Numbered from the stretch's first letter, positions 6,515 through 16,135 are shown. The stretch is 43,250 bases of DNA from an uncultured Bacilli bacterium (GCA_910577075.1 CAJTKV010000012.1:1-43250); one strand, 5' to 3'. Notes: generated by a model not told the origin, from the sequence alone. Translations and numbers: made by a program.

Positions 6515-8548
6515 ATGTACATTAGTAATTTGAAAATTAGAAACTATAGAAATTTTTTTAAAAGTTCTATTGATATAAAAAAGGACATAACTACAATCAT
6601 TGGTGAAAATGGTGTTGGTAAGACAAATTTGTTTTATGCGATAAAACAATTATTAGATAAGTATAGTAGACATAGTTTGGATGAAAATGATTTTTCTTAT
6701 GAATTGTCCGATTTTAAGGGACATTGGATAATTATTAGCGCAACTTTTAATGACATTCCTAATACAGATGATGTCCCAGAGGCTGTTGCTTTAAATCCTG
6801 ATGTAAATAATTCAGCCACTTATTCTTTAATATTTAGACCAAATAAGATAATAAGAAATACTTTATATAATTTGTCGTGTGATTTTATTAATTCTCCTAA
6901 TGAGGAAAAGGATATTAAAAGGAAGATAATAGAAGAATTTATAAATGATATTGACGTAAAAAATGATTATGAGGTAAAAAAAACAGTTGGATCTATTTTT
7001 GACTTTTTAAATGATGATAAATATTATGAAATGGTTGGCGATTTTTGGAATTGTATTTTCCCTTCTCCCGATGATATTCAAGAGGATACAGCCTTAATTG
7101 GAGATAAAGGAGATTCAGATTTAACTAAACTAATAAATGTTACCTTTATTCCTGCAATTAGAGATGTAAACTTGGAACTCGTAAAAGAAGGTAACTTTTT
7201 TGAAAAAATATTATCTAATGTTGCAGAAGAAATAGATGAATTAGAATGGAAATCAATAAAAACAAATTTTGATTTGATTAATGATAAATTGGGAAAAATA
7301 GATAATTTTACTCAGTTGGCTAATGATATTTATTTGATGATGAATAGTACAGTAGGATCTTCTTTTTCTGGCAATATGCGTTTGGACGTTTCGATACCTG
7401 AGGAAAAAAGTAATATTATTAAATATTTTTCTTTAAAAGGAATTGAAAATAATCATTCAATTGATTTATATAATAAAAGTTTAGGCGAAAATAATGTTTT
7501 ATATTTTGCTTTAAAGATGCTTCAGAATACTTATGCTAAAGGACACACAAGAAAATTATTTAATATATTAATAATAGAAGAACCAGAATCTCATTTACAT
7601 AAGCACTTACAGCAAACTTTTTTCACAGGTATTAGGAAAACGACTAACACGCAAATATTGCTATCAACGCATTCGGTTCATATATCGGAGTCATGTAATA
7701 TATCTTCTATGATAGTTATTGGAAAAAAGGATAATAAAAGTTGTGAAATATATAATCCCTCAAATGGTCTAGATGAATTGGAAGTTAAGTATTTGGAGAG
7801 ATATCTGGACTCGGTGAGATTACCAATTTTATTTTCAAAAAGTATTATATTAGTTGAAGGAGATGCTGAATTAATTTTTATTTCTAACATATTGAAACTT
7901 AAGTACAACCTTGATTTGAATTCGTATGGCATAAGCTTAATTCCTATGGATAATTGTTTTTTTGAAAAAATATCAAAAATTTTTGATGAGTCTAGATTAA
8001 GAAAAAAGTGCTCTATTTTAACGGACTTAGATAAAGATTTTGATGGTAAAGAAAAAAGAGCAGAACAATTGAGTAAAAACCGTTTAGATGCACTATTTGA
8101 AATGCATAAAAATAATAAATATGTAAAAATATATACCAATGATTATACATTTGAGATTGAATTATATTCAAATAATTTAAATATGTTCTTGCAATATATA
8201 AAAGACAGAAATGTGTATAAGGATGAGAAAATATATGAGAAATTTGAAACTAGTGTAGATATGAAAGAGAGATACAAAAGAATACTTTTGGTTGCAGAAC
8301 GTTTAGGTAAGGGATGGCTTGCTTTAGATTTTATAGAATGGTTGCGAGAAAAAGGAAAAAAATTTATTGATGAATTTAAAATTCCAGAGTATATAAAAGA
8401 TTCTTTGAAAAACTTCTTTCCGTCTGATATATATGATAAAAATGTTTATAATCAAATCGTCTTATTGTATTGCGAAAGCGTTGGAATTGATGAAGAAAAT
8501 ATTACGGATGACTTTATTTTATATATCAAGGAGTTGAGAGATGCATAA
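6515..8548 (+). CDS. OLD-family ATPase-TOPRIM nuclease (GajA-like)
   Basis: 677-aa overcoming-lysogenization-defect protein. The ABC-type ATPase half starts at the N-terminus (MYISNLKIRNYRNF) with Walker A GENGVGKT near residue 31, Walker B IIEEPESHLHKHLQQ near 350 and the H-loop STHSVHISES near 387. The TOPRIM nuclease half has LVEGDAE near 447 and LTDLDKD near 503, the acidic metal-binding positions. This is the architecture of GajA of the Gabija anti-phage system, and the next gene, overlapping by 8 nt, is a UvrD-like helicase as in GajB. It differs in being somewhat long and in following a PHP-ATPase. A GAGGAATAAG Shine-Dalgarno precedes the start. Confidence 0.9.
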   Translation: MYISNLKIRNYRNFFKSSIDIKKDITTIIGENGVGKTNLFYAIKQLLDKYSRHSLDENDFSYELSDFKGHWIIISATFNDIPNTDDVPEAVALNPDVNNSATYSLIFRPNKIIRNTLYNLSCDFINSPNEEKDIKRKIIEEFINDIDVKNDYEVKKTVGSIFDFLNDDKYYEMVGDFWNCIFPSPDDIQEDTALIGDKGDSDLTKLINVTFIPAIRDVNLELVKEGNFFEKILSNVAEEIDELEWKSIKTNFDLINDKLGKIDNFTQLANDIYLMMNSTVGSSFSGNMRLDVSIPEEKSNIIKYFSLKGIENNHSIDLYNKSLGENNVLYFALKMLQNTYAKGHTRKLFNILIIEEPESHLHKHLQQTFFTGIRKTTNTQILLSTHSVHISESCNISSMIVIGKKDNKSCEIYNPSNGLDELEVKYLERYLDSVRLPILFSKSIILVEGDAELIFISNILKLKYNLDLNSYGISLIPMDNCFFEKISKIFDESRLRKKCSILTDLDKDFDGKEKRAEQLSKNRLDALFEMHKNNKYVKIYTNDYTFEIELYSNNLNMFLQYIKDRNVYKDEKIYEKFETSVDMKERYKRILLVAERLGKGWLALDFIEWLREKGKKFIDEFKIPEYIKDSLKNFFPSDIYDKNVYNQIVLLYCESVGIDEENITDDFILYIKELRDA

Positions 8549-10282
8549 TAAGTATTTGCTTCAAAAATTAAGTAAAAAGCAAACTGAGGCTATTGAAGAA
8601 CCAAGTAATGTTCTGTTAATTGCAATTCCTGGAAGTGGAAAGACAAGAACTTTGACAAATAAAATTCTTTATGAATATGATGAAAATGACTCCAGATTAA
8701 TAGTTGCTATAACTTATACTAATAGAGCTGTTGATGAAATGAGAGAAAGAATATTTAATCAATTGGGAACCATACCGAATAATATTTGGATTGGAACAAT
8801 TCACAAATTTTGCTTGGATTTTGTTATTAGAAAATATAGCAGATTTTCTGAAACATTATCTAGACCATTTACTATCATAGGAGAAAAGGATTCAAAGGAT
8901 TTAAAAGAAAAATTATTAACAAAATATGGATTGAAAAATGACAATTATATTGATTACACCTTGGATGTCTTTGGCAAAGTTAAGGAAAAATATAATTCAT
9001 CTTATGTTGAAGAATATTATAAAGAATTATTAGATATGCGAATGATAGATTTTAATTATATATTGTATGAAACGTATAAAATATTAAATAATAACAATAT
9101 GATTTCAAACCAGTTAGCTAGCTTAATTTCTGTATTGTGTATAGATGAATATCAAGATACACAAGAATTACAGTATCAAATATTAAGTTTGATATGCAAA
9201 AAAAGAAAAAAAATTAAAATATTTATAGTAGGCGATCCAAACCAGGCTATATATACAAGCATGGGCGGAGTAGTAAAAAGTAAGACTGAATTAGAATCTT
9301 TATTTGAAACCACTTTTACACAAAAACAGCTTGACTGTTGTTTTCGCAGTCATCAAGATGTTATAGATTTCTATAGAAGATTTGCTTTATATGATTTTGA
9401 TATGAAGTCTGGAGTTGCAGATTATAAAAATCCGGAAATTAGTATTATAGATACCTTGCATAAAGATGATTTGGTTTCTAAGGTGCGAGATTTAATAATT
9501 GATTTAAATAAAGAAGGAATTCAAGATGAAGAAATATGTATTTTAGCTCCCCAGTGGACTTATTTATATAATTTTTCTAACCAATTGAGACGAGAATTAC
9601 CCAATAATAAGTTTGATGCTCCCAGTGTTCTACCGTTAAAGAAGGATGAAAATAATATAATTTACAAATTGTGCAAGCTCTTATTAACAAAATATTCTTT
9701 TGTTAACAAAACTAGAATTCTATTTATAGTAGGAGAAATTCGAAAACAATTATCTGATGAATATTGTATAAATCCTGATATTGATAATTATGAATTTTTG
9801 AAATTAATTTTAAATAGCAGAACATGCGATGTTATAGGAACAGATTATTTAAAAAATAGTCTATATAATTTTTTAACTTACTTGGAGTTATAAATATTTT
9901 TCAAAGTAAAATAGATGAATTTATGGAAGAAACAGAATCAAGAATAGATACTTATGAAAAATTTGGCTTAGAAGATGATAGATTAGCTCTTGAACGAACT
10001 TTACGTAGTAAGGAGGGAATAGTTATATCTACTGCACATAGTGTCAAGGGAGAGGAATATAGAGCTGTCATAGCTTTTGGCCTTCTTGAAGGACTTATAC
10101 CCCATTGGCAGTCTATTAATCGTGGTACTGCTCGAGAAGACTCTAAAAGATTATTGTTTGTAATTTGTTCACGAGCAAAAGAAAAATTATTTTTAATAGC
10201 TGAGAATGGAAGATATAATTTTTTTGATCAGGAGTATGAAATAAACGAGGATATTAAGGAAATATTGGATGCAGGCTATTAA
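8541..10282 (+). CDS. UvrD/PcrA-like helicase (GajB-like), interrupted by a frameshift
   Basis: The first frame (8541-9893, 450 aa) holds AIPGSGKT (Walker A) near residue 27, the ITYTNRAVDEMRERI motif, CIDEYQDTQE (motif II) near 198 and VGDPNQAIY (motif III). After a stop at 9891-9893 the protein continues in the -1 frame from about 9887 (VINIFQSKIDEFMEE). There it holds motif V (STAHSVKGEEYRAV) and motif VI (RLLFVICSRAKEKLFL), ending at 10282. Joined, it is about 580 aa with every SF1A motif intact, so only one frame change separates it from a working enzyme. An independent start at 9923 would give a 119-aa fragment lacking ATP binding. The gene begins inside the OLD gene, so the two are translationally coupled. 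Causes may be recent inactivation, recoding or a base-calling error. Confidence 0.85.
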
Positions 10283-10346
10283 ATGTGTAAATTATTCTAA
10301 TGTTTTTACACTAGAAATATAAAGGATTTTGATAAATGTAAAAAAT

Positions 10347-10395
10347 GAGATTTTCTCTAATTGGTAATACTAAATCTCTTTAATATTATTTTATT
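10347..10395 (+). terminator. Terminator-like hairpin after the defence operon
   Basis: GAGATTT (10347-10353) pairs with AAATCTC (10372-10378), followed by a T-rich tract to about 10400. A second hairpin, GTGTAA with TTACAC, lies at about 10285-10313. The 10283-10493 gap holds nothing else I can recognise except the promoter of the next gene. Confidence 0.55.
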
Positions 10396-10467
10396 ATTTT
10401 TCTCTTAAGCTGCTTCTGATTTCGTAGGTAATATTTTGTGGTATTGATATACTTATTTTGTTAAAAA

Positions 10468-10476
10468 TGTTATAAT
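10468..10476 (+). promoter_or_regulatory. Extended -10 promoter for the NUDIX-DUF3883 pair
   Basis: TGT followed by TATAAT (10471-10476) is a TGn-extended -10 element 18 nt upstream of the GTG start at 10494. A GGTGAT Shine-Dalgarno lies between them. No strong -35 is seen. Confidence 0.5.
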
Positions 10477-10493
10477 TTAATTGGTGATTAGTA

Positions 10494-10877
10494 GTGATAA
10501 AAGTAGTTGCAGCATTAATAGAAAAAGATGATAAAGTTTTGATAGCAAGGAGATCTACTGGGGATTCTGATTTGATTGGATACTGGGAGTTTCCTGGAGG
10601 TAAAGTGGAAAATGAAGAAGATGAGATTCAAGCTATCGAAAGAGAAATACTGGAAGAATTTGAATTAAAAATAATTGCTAAGAAATTTTTAATTAATAAT
10701 ATATGTGAATATCCTACTAAAACGATAGATCTTAGATTATATAAATGTGAGTATGAAAGCGGTGATTTTTCCTTACATGCTCATTCGGAATATAAATGGA
10801 TAGATAAAAAAGATATTTTGTCTTATAAATTAGCTCCAGCGGATATACCTCTCGCTGAATACGTAAGGAGTATGTAA
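10494..10877 (+). CDS. NUDIX hydrolase (MutT-like)
   Basis: 127-aa pyrophosphohydrolase that would cleave nucleoside diphosphates linked to another group, such as (deoxy)NTPs. The Nudix box GKVENEEDEIQAIEREILEEF gives the G-x5-E-x7-REUxEE pattern; the usual glycine near its end is Glu. The gene starts with GTG. The next gene starts 4 nt after its stop, so they form an operon. MutT-type proteins can sanitise oxidised nucleotides, but the tight link to a predicted nuclease suggests a defence-associated role acting on nucleotides or signals. That role is inference from context. Confidence 0.88.
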   Translation: MIKVVAALIEKDDKVLIARRSTGDSDLIGYWEFPGGKVENEEDEIQAIEREILEEFELKIIAKKFLINNICEYPTKTIDLRLYKCEYESGDFSLHAHSEYKWIDKKDILSYKLAPADIPLAEYVRSM

Positions 10878-10881
10878 TATT

Positions 10882-12078
10882 ATGAAGGAAAAATTTGATG
10901 TTTTATTAAATGAGTATTTATTAGATGATTCAAAAAAGATAAATGCTGATGCAAAATACCACGAAAAATTTATAAATGAGCTTCCAGAGTATTTGTATAA
11001 TATTTTTCCTAAAGAAAATTATAAGATAAAAGCTTCTGTAGGAAATGGAAATAGAAGTTTTATCCCATGGGCGTGCATTTTCGATAAAAGAATTACTAAT
11101 TCTGCTAGCAGAGGATTTTATATTGGATATTTATTTAAAAAAGATATGTCTGGATTTTATTTAACTTTGACGCAAGGCTATACGGCATTTAAGAAATATA
11201 AAAGAAATAAGTATGATTATGCTTTTAGAGTATCAAGATATTTTCAGACTTTAATTAATTGTTATGATTTTCCTTTGGATAGAATTGCTTTAAGTGGCGA
11301 TGGAGATTTAGCATGTGGTTATGAAGTTTCAACCATTATTTCTAAGTATTATGATAAAAATAATTATACTGAAGAAGAGTTATTAAATGATTTAACTCTA
11401 ATGAAAAATATTTATAAACAATTAGCTGATAGCTATTCTGAGGTAGATTATGATCAATTGGTTGATGATATTGTAAATAATTTTGATACATATGTAATAG
11501 ACGAAGAAGAGCGACAAGAGATAGAAAAACAATTAATAGAGTCTAGTGGAGAAGATAGTGCTATTGTAAGAACATTGGAAAGAGTTGATTTCCCTTCTGG
11601 ACGCAAGAAAAGAACAGAAACTAGAATTAGTGATAAGCGAGTTAGAAAAATTGATTATATAAAGAAAGCTAAAAAGAGTATTGAAACAGGAGTAGCTGGT
11701 GAGATGCTTGTCTTAGATTATGAGAGGGATAGATTAAGAAAAATTGGACGTGATGATTTAGCTCATGATGTTAAATGGATAGCTAATATTGATGATTCTA
11801 AGGGATATGATATTGAATCATTTGATATAGATAAAGAAGGAAATATTAGAAAAATTTATATTGAGGTAAAAACCACAGATGGTAGTGCTAATAGTCCCTT
11901 TTTTATAAGTAAAAACGAAAAAGAACAAATGGATAATCTTAAAGAAAATTACTATATTTATCGAGTTTATAATATAGGCAATGATAAACCTAATTTCTTT
12001 ATAATAGATTATGATGATTTTAATAAGAAAATTATGGTTGATGTAGAAATATTTAAAGCAGAAATAAGTAATATATGA
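10882..12078 (+). CDS. McrB-N (DUF3578)-DUF3883 predicted restriction protein
   Basis: 398 aa. The N-terminal 180 residues (SVGNGNRSFIPWACIF...SRGFYIGYLFKKDMSGFYLTLTQGYT) match the DUF3578/MrcB-N style domain, which recognises DNA in McrB-like restriction proteins. A linker rich in Lys and Arg follows. The C-terminal 110 residues contain KGYDIESFD, YIEVKTTDG and FFISKNEKEQM..YYIYRVYN, the DUF3883 pattern; D...EVK is a PD-(D/E)xK nuclease-like active site. The whole looks like a compact DNA-recognition plus cleavage protein without its own ATPase. It is co-transcribed with the NUDIX gene. Confidence 0.8.
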   Translation: MKEKFDVLLNEYLLDDSKKINADAKYHEKFINELPEYLYNIFPKENYKIKASVGNGNRSFIPWACIFDKRITNSASRGFYIGYLFKKDMSGFYLTLTQGYTAFKKYKRNKYDYAFRVSRYFQTLINCYDFPLDRIALSGDGDLACGYEVSTIISKYYDKNNYTEEELLNDLTLMKNIYKQLADSYSEVDYDQLVDDIVNNFDTYVIDEEERQEIEKQLIESSGEDSAIVRTLERVDFPSGRKKRTETRISDKRVRKIDYIKKAKKSIETGVAGEMLVLDYERDRLRKIGRDDLAHDVKWIANIDDSKGYDIESFDIDKEGNIRKIYIEVKTTDGSANSPFFISKNEKEQMDNLKENYYIYRVYNIGNDKPNFFIIDYDDFNKKIMVDVEIFKAEISNI

Positions 12079-12326
12079 GTTATTTTTATGTGTGATTGAG
12101 AAATATAATTTAATTATGTGTGAGAACTTATAAGACTTGGAGACAGAATCAATATTTGATACTCTATGCTATAAAGTTGGAGTAAGAAGTCACTTATACA
12201 AATGTAGCAAGTGATGGAGGCAGTGACACATATTTTGTGATTAAGATTTGGCTTGTATAACTGTTCATAGTTTTCTGAAATTATGATTGGATTTGCTAAT
12301 TAAAAATAGTCAAAAGGAGAATATTT
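12079..12326. other. 248-bp gap without a recognisable gene
   Basis: No start-to-stop gene is supported. A short frame around 12188-12262 reads VTYTNVASDGGSDTYFVIKIWLV before a stop and may be a remnant of a coding sequence. An AGGAG Shine-Dalgarno near 12316 serves the next gene. Confidence 0.3.
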
Positions 12327-12824
12327 ATGCAGTATTTAAAATTTAAAGTAATTATTTATTTTTATAAGAATGATCACATAATAGAGAATATTAAAAGTGT
12401 TGATATAGAATATTATGATTATGAAACTTTAAATGATATTTTTTCAAAAATCATGTTTGGAGTATATGGAGAAGATAATCACTCTGTTTATTTTGAGGGA
12501 TTGAGTAAAATATTATGGGAAAATTATTTTCCTAAACTATATAAGCTTTTTGATGAAAGATTAGAAGATAAATACTATGATTATTCTATAAAAAAATTAA
12601 AAAAGCAATTTGATTTTGGGAAAAAAAGATATAAAATAATGATTGATCCTCCAATTGGCGGCGACGTTGGATATAACCGGGGAATTCACTTTTTCTTTCA
12701 TTTGAATGAAAAGGATATCCATCATGAACCACATATACATGTTAAACATGGTGAAATAGAATTTAGAGTTAATCTAATTACATTTAGGCGGTGGAAGAAA
12801 ACCAGATGGCATTATATATACTGA
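12327..12824 (+). pseudogene. DUF4160-like protein, 3' end replaced
   Basis: 165-aa reading frame with a good AAAGGAG Shine-Dalgarno. The first 115 residues are not recognised. Around residue 130 is FFFHLNEKDIHHEPHIHVKHGEIEFRVNL, the HxPHxHV-type signature of DUF4160 proteins, small proteins often found in toxin-antitoxin-like or regulatory pairs. Immediately after it the frame runs into DNA that codes, in another frame, for a FokI-type nuclease, and ends within 14 residues (FRRWKKTRWHYIY). The true C-terminus therefore appears lost by a deletion with its joint near 12775-12785. A truncated product could still be made. Confidence 0.6.
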
Positions 12825-13206
12825 TTCTCTAAAAAGTAATTATGGAACTATTATAGATACAAAAGCTTATTCCAAAGGTTATTCTTTACCAATTTCCCAA
12901 GCTGATGAAATGAGAAGGTATGTCGACGAAAATAATAAAAGAGACAAAAAGATTAATCCTAACGAATGGTGGGCAAACTTTCCTGAATATTTGAAAAGAT
13001 TTAGTTTTCTATTTGTATCAAGTGAATTTAATGGTCAATTTGAAGAAAAACTTAATAATATTGCTCAAACTACTAAAGTTAATGGAGGAGCAATGAATGT
13101 TGTAAATCTTTTGTTATTTGCTGAGCAAATAAAGGCACAGTATATGACCTTAGATGAAGCTTATAGATTAATTACTCAAAATTTGGAAATAAATCCGTTA
13201 ATATAA
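12778..13206 (+). pseudogene. FokI-type restriction endonuclease catalytic domain, 5'-truncated
   Basis: The open stretch of 142 codons begins directly after an in-frame TAA (12775-12777) and has no start codon near its beginning. It follows the FokI cleavage domain closely: HLGGGRKPDG, a tyrosine-rich strand, IIDTKAYS, LPISQADEMRRYV, INPNEWW and FLFVSSEF..NGGAMNV. The catalytic Asp (12805) of PD and the D-x-K of DTK (12856-12864) are intact. In FokI this is the last third of a type IIS enzyme; the DNA-recognition part is missing here and replaced by the DUF4160-like gene. An ATG at 12910 would make a 98-aa protein lacking the catalytic residues. No matching methyltransferase is nearby. Best read as a relic of a lost restriction system. 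Confidence 0.8.
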
Positions 13207-13353
13207 TATAAAAAGTTATTTAATGAGTCGTATAGATCTTTTATTATGTGGTATTGGTGGAGTTAAATTGATAATAAATGAGTTATAATGATCAATTCGA
13301 AAAACTTGTATTTTTGTTTATTAAAAATAGTATTATAGTTTGACAACTTATTA

Positions 13354-13362
13354 TGGTATAAT
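13354..13362 (+). promoter_or_regulatory. Extended -10 promoter for the RecD-like gene
   Basis: TGG followed by TATAAT (13357-13362) is a TGn-extended -10. A perfect TTGACA at 13340-13345 lies only 11 bp upstream, too close for a normal -35, so the extended element is probably what counts. GGGAG at 13383-13387 is the Shine-Dalgarno. Confidence 0.55.
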
Positions 13363-13394
13363 ATGTGTAATTATTTACTGTTGGGAGAATTATT

Positions 13395-16109
13395 ATGGAC
13401 GAAAGTTTAAATTTTATTAATCGTAAAATAAATGATTTAAATGAAAAAATAGAAAAAAATATAGATGACTCGGTTGATAATAGGGGCTATATGTCTCAGA
13501 ATATTATAAAAAGTTTAAGAGATTTGGTAGAATATATAGCATTTAAAGTGTATGTAATTGAGAATAAAAAATGCTATGTAGAATATAATCATGAAAATAA
13601 TGGATTAGCTATAAAATATATTAAATCTTTACATAAGCATGAAATATTGAAAAAATTTCATGCATTATTAGAAATAGGACCATCACATAATAGTTATAAT
13701 GAAGATGGATCAATTAGATTAATGGTTAAGTATCAAGAATATCTTATTGATTTAAAAAGACATTACTTTGTTATATTTAGAGAAAAAATACTAACTAATT
13801 TGTATAAATTCCCAATATTTAAAATAGATCCATCATTATATGATTACTATAAAGAAATATATGATAAATTAATACAAGTTAAATTTGATAATAATGAGAG
13901 AGTATTTGGGAATACATATTATATAAAAAAAAACAAGCCAATAGCAATAGATGATAGAGTGTTTTATGAATTAACATTAACACCTGCTACTGACTATATT
14001 AATAAATTTAATAGAATTATTTTTTATTCTCCAATTAGAATTCCAGATAATTATGCAATTAAAGTTGGATATGTAAAGAAAAATATAAAATCATTTAAAT
14101 CAGAGGTTGAAATTAAGATAATTAATAATTATGAAATTTTTATCAAACCTGCAGAAATTAATAGTTTATATAGGATATTTGGTATTAATAAAAGAGTATC
14201 TTATCGTGCTAATGAGTATGATTATTTTATGCAATTATTAAAAAATAATTGTTGGACCTTAAACAATATTATCAATTTAAATGATGAGGAATTTGAAATA
14301 ATTAGGCAAGAATCATCTGTTTATAATACTCATAATTTGTTTGAATTATTTGAAATGATAAGAAATATTACTATTAATAATAAACCAGGTCATAATGTTT
14401 TAAAATATTTAATACATATGCTAAGAAATTCAGTTGTAATTGATCAAATATGTGATAAACAATGTTATATATTATCAAATTTATATTTGCAATATGGATG
14501 TAATGTTTTTGAAACTATGCCATATGCATCGGCATTGAATGGTCATAAAATATCTATATCTGATTTATTAGAAATCATTGATCCTGAAAACAGAGAATAT
14601 GAGTTTTTTGGAAGAAAGATAAAAGATTTATGTGATTCAACTAATAGGATTTACTTTTCTTTTAAAGAATTAGGATATAGTGAGGAAGAAGGTAAAAAAT
14701 TAATAAAGGAATTTAATAAACGAGTTTATTATAAACATTCAGAAAGATATTTAGAAACAATTGGAAATAAGGTTTATATAAGAGGTTGTGAGGAAAGTAC
14801 TATAAAAATTATAGATATTTTAAAAAATAAAACTAAAGAAAAATATGATGACTATAAAAATATGTATGATGTGTTTGCTATTTTTAATGATTATGATTTT
14901 ACTGATAATATTAAAAAAGATATTTCTGAGAAATTGTATGTTAATTCAAAAGTAGGACTAATTTATGGTTCTGCAGGCACTGGAAAAACAGAAATGATTA
15001 AAATAATATCTAAAATATTTAATGGCAAAAAGATTGCTTTTCTGGCTAAAACTAATGCTGCTCTTAATAATATAAAAATAAGAGTTGGTAAAGAAGTAAT
15101 AGATGATTATGATTTTTATACCGTTGATAAATTTATTGATAATAACGTCTGTTATATATATGATTTAATTATTGTCGATGAATGTAGCATGGTAGAAAAT
15201 AGTATAATGCTTCAAATGTTAGAAAAAAATAATTATGATTGTTTATTATTAGTTGGTGATATATATCAAATAGAAGCTATAGAATTTGGTAATTGGTTTA
15301 GATTTGCAAAAGAATTAATTGTTGATAATTCGTATGAATTAACAGAAAATTTTAGGACTACAAACAATGGCTTGAAGAATTTATGGTCTAAAGTGAGAAA
15401 TTTAGATGCTGGTATTACCGAAAAAACAATTGACGAGGCTTATTCAGAAATAATAAGTGAATCAATATTTGAGAATCGGAAAGAAGAGGAAATTGTGTTG
15501 TGCTTGAATTATGATGGTCCCTATGGCATTAATAATATTAATAGATATCTTCAGAGAACAAATAAAAATGATTCGGTTGAATGGGGAATCAATTCCTATA
15601 AAGTTGGAGACCCAATTATATTTAGTGATGTAAGAAGATTTTCGAATGTTTTATATAATAATTTGAAGGGAAAGATATTAAGAATCGAAAAAGACGAAAA
15701 TAGTATAACTTTTGAATTATTTGTTGAAAGAAATATTTCAAATTTAGATGCGTTTGTTAATAATATTAAAGTTGTCTCTACAGATGAATATGGTTCAATT
15801 ATTGAAATAAGAGTATTAAAGAAAGATGATGATGATAAAGATGATGATGTAGTATATGTTGTTCCATTTGTTGTGTCATATGCAACTTCTATTCATAAAT
15901 CTCAAGGTTTAGAATTTGATTCTGTAAAGATAATAATATGTGATGAGTCAGAAGAATTGATTACTAAGAATATCTTTTATACTGCTATTACTAGATCTAA
16001 AGACCATCTTAAAATATATTGGAGTCCAGAATGTCAAGATAAGGTTATTAAAAACATGAAAGATTGCAATCTTAAAGATGATGTAATTATTATTAAGAGT
16101 AAACTATAA
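13395..16109 (+). CDS. Large RecD/Pif1-like SF1B DNA helicase with unknown N-terminal region
   Basis: 904 aa. The C-terminal 390 residues are an SF1B helicase: Walker A GSAGTGKTEM near 524, motif Ia AKTNAALNN near 551, Walker B IIVDECSM near 592, motif III LLVGDIYQIEAI near 618, motif IV LTENFRT near 646, motif V YATSIHKSQGLEFDSV near 832 and motif VI FYTAITRSKDHLKIYW near 861. The first 520 residues are rich in Lys, Asn, Ile and Tyr and carry no domain I recognise. They begin with a predicted helical segment (LNFINRKINDLNEKIEKNID). It stands alone with its own promoter and terminator-like hairpin, inside the defence island. Possible roles are phage DNA sensing or processing; the helicase call is firm and the biological role is inferred. 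Confidence 0.85.
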   Translation: MDESLNFINRKINDLNEKIEKNIDDSVDNRGYMSQNIIKSLRDLVEYIAFKVYVIENKKCYVEYNHENNGLAIKYIKSLHKHEILKKFHALLEIGPSHNSYNEDGSIRLMVKYQEYLIDLKRHYFVIFREKILTNLYKFPIFKIDPSLYDYYKEIYDKLIQVKFDNNERVFGNTYYIKKNKPIAIDDRVFYELTLTPATDYINKFNRIIFYSPIRIPDNYAIKVGYVKKNIKSFKSEVEIKIINNYEIFIKPAEINSLYRIFGINKRVSYRANEYDYFMQLLKNNCWTLNNIINLNDEEFEIIRQESSVYNTHNLFELFEMIRNITINNKPGHNVLKYLIHMLRNSVVIDQICDKQCYILSNLYLQYGCNVFETMPYASALNGHKISISDLLEIIDPENREYEFFGRKIKDLCDSTNRIYFSFKELGYSEEEGKKLIKEFNKRVYYKHSERYLETIGNKVYIRGCEESTIKIIDILKNKTKEKYDDYKNMYDVFAIFNDYDFTDNIKKDISEKLYVNSKVGLIYGSAGTGKTEMIKIISKIFNGKKIAFLAKTNAALNNIKIRVGKEVIDDYDFYTVDKFIDNNVCYIYDLIIVDECSMVENSIMLQMLEKNNYDCLLLVGDIYQIEAIEFGNWFRFAKELIVDNSYELTENFRTTNNGLKNLWSKVRNLDAGITEKTIDEAYSEIISESIFENRKEEEIVLCLNYDGPYGINNINRYLQRTNKNDSVEWGINSYKVGDPIIFSDVRRFSNVLYNNLKGKILRIEKDENSITFELFVERNISNLDAFVNNIKVVSTDEYGSIIEIRVLKKDDDDKDDDVVYVVPFVVSYATSIHKSQGLEFDSVKIIICDESEELITKNIFYTAITRSKDHLKIYWSPECQDKVIKNMKDCNLKDDVIIIKSKL

Positions 16110-16135
16110 GCAAATGTTATATTGCCAGTATAGTT

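Noticed and set aside
7678..8139. Minus-strand open frame within the OLD gene
   Set aside because: It lies antisense to the conserved TOPRIM region and its translation has no protein-like features.
3722..10282. Calling the cluster canonical Gabija
   Set aside because: The OLD/UvrD pair fits, but the upstream PHP-ATPase and overlapping small gene are not part of standard Gabija, so only 'Gabija-like' is supported.
13340..13362. TTGACA/TATAAT as a paired -35/-10 promoter
   Set aside because: The spacing is only 11 bp; the TGn-extended -10 alone is the better reading.
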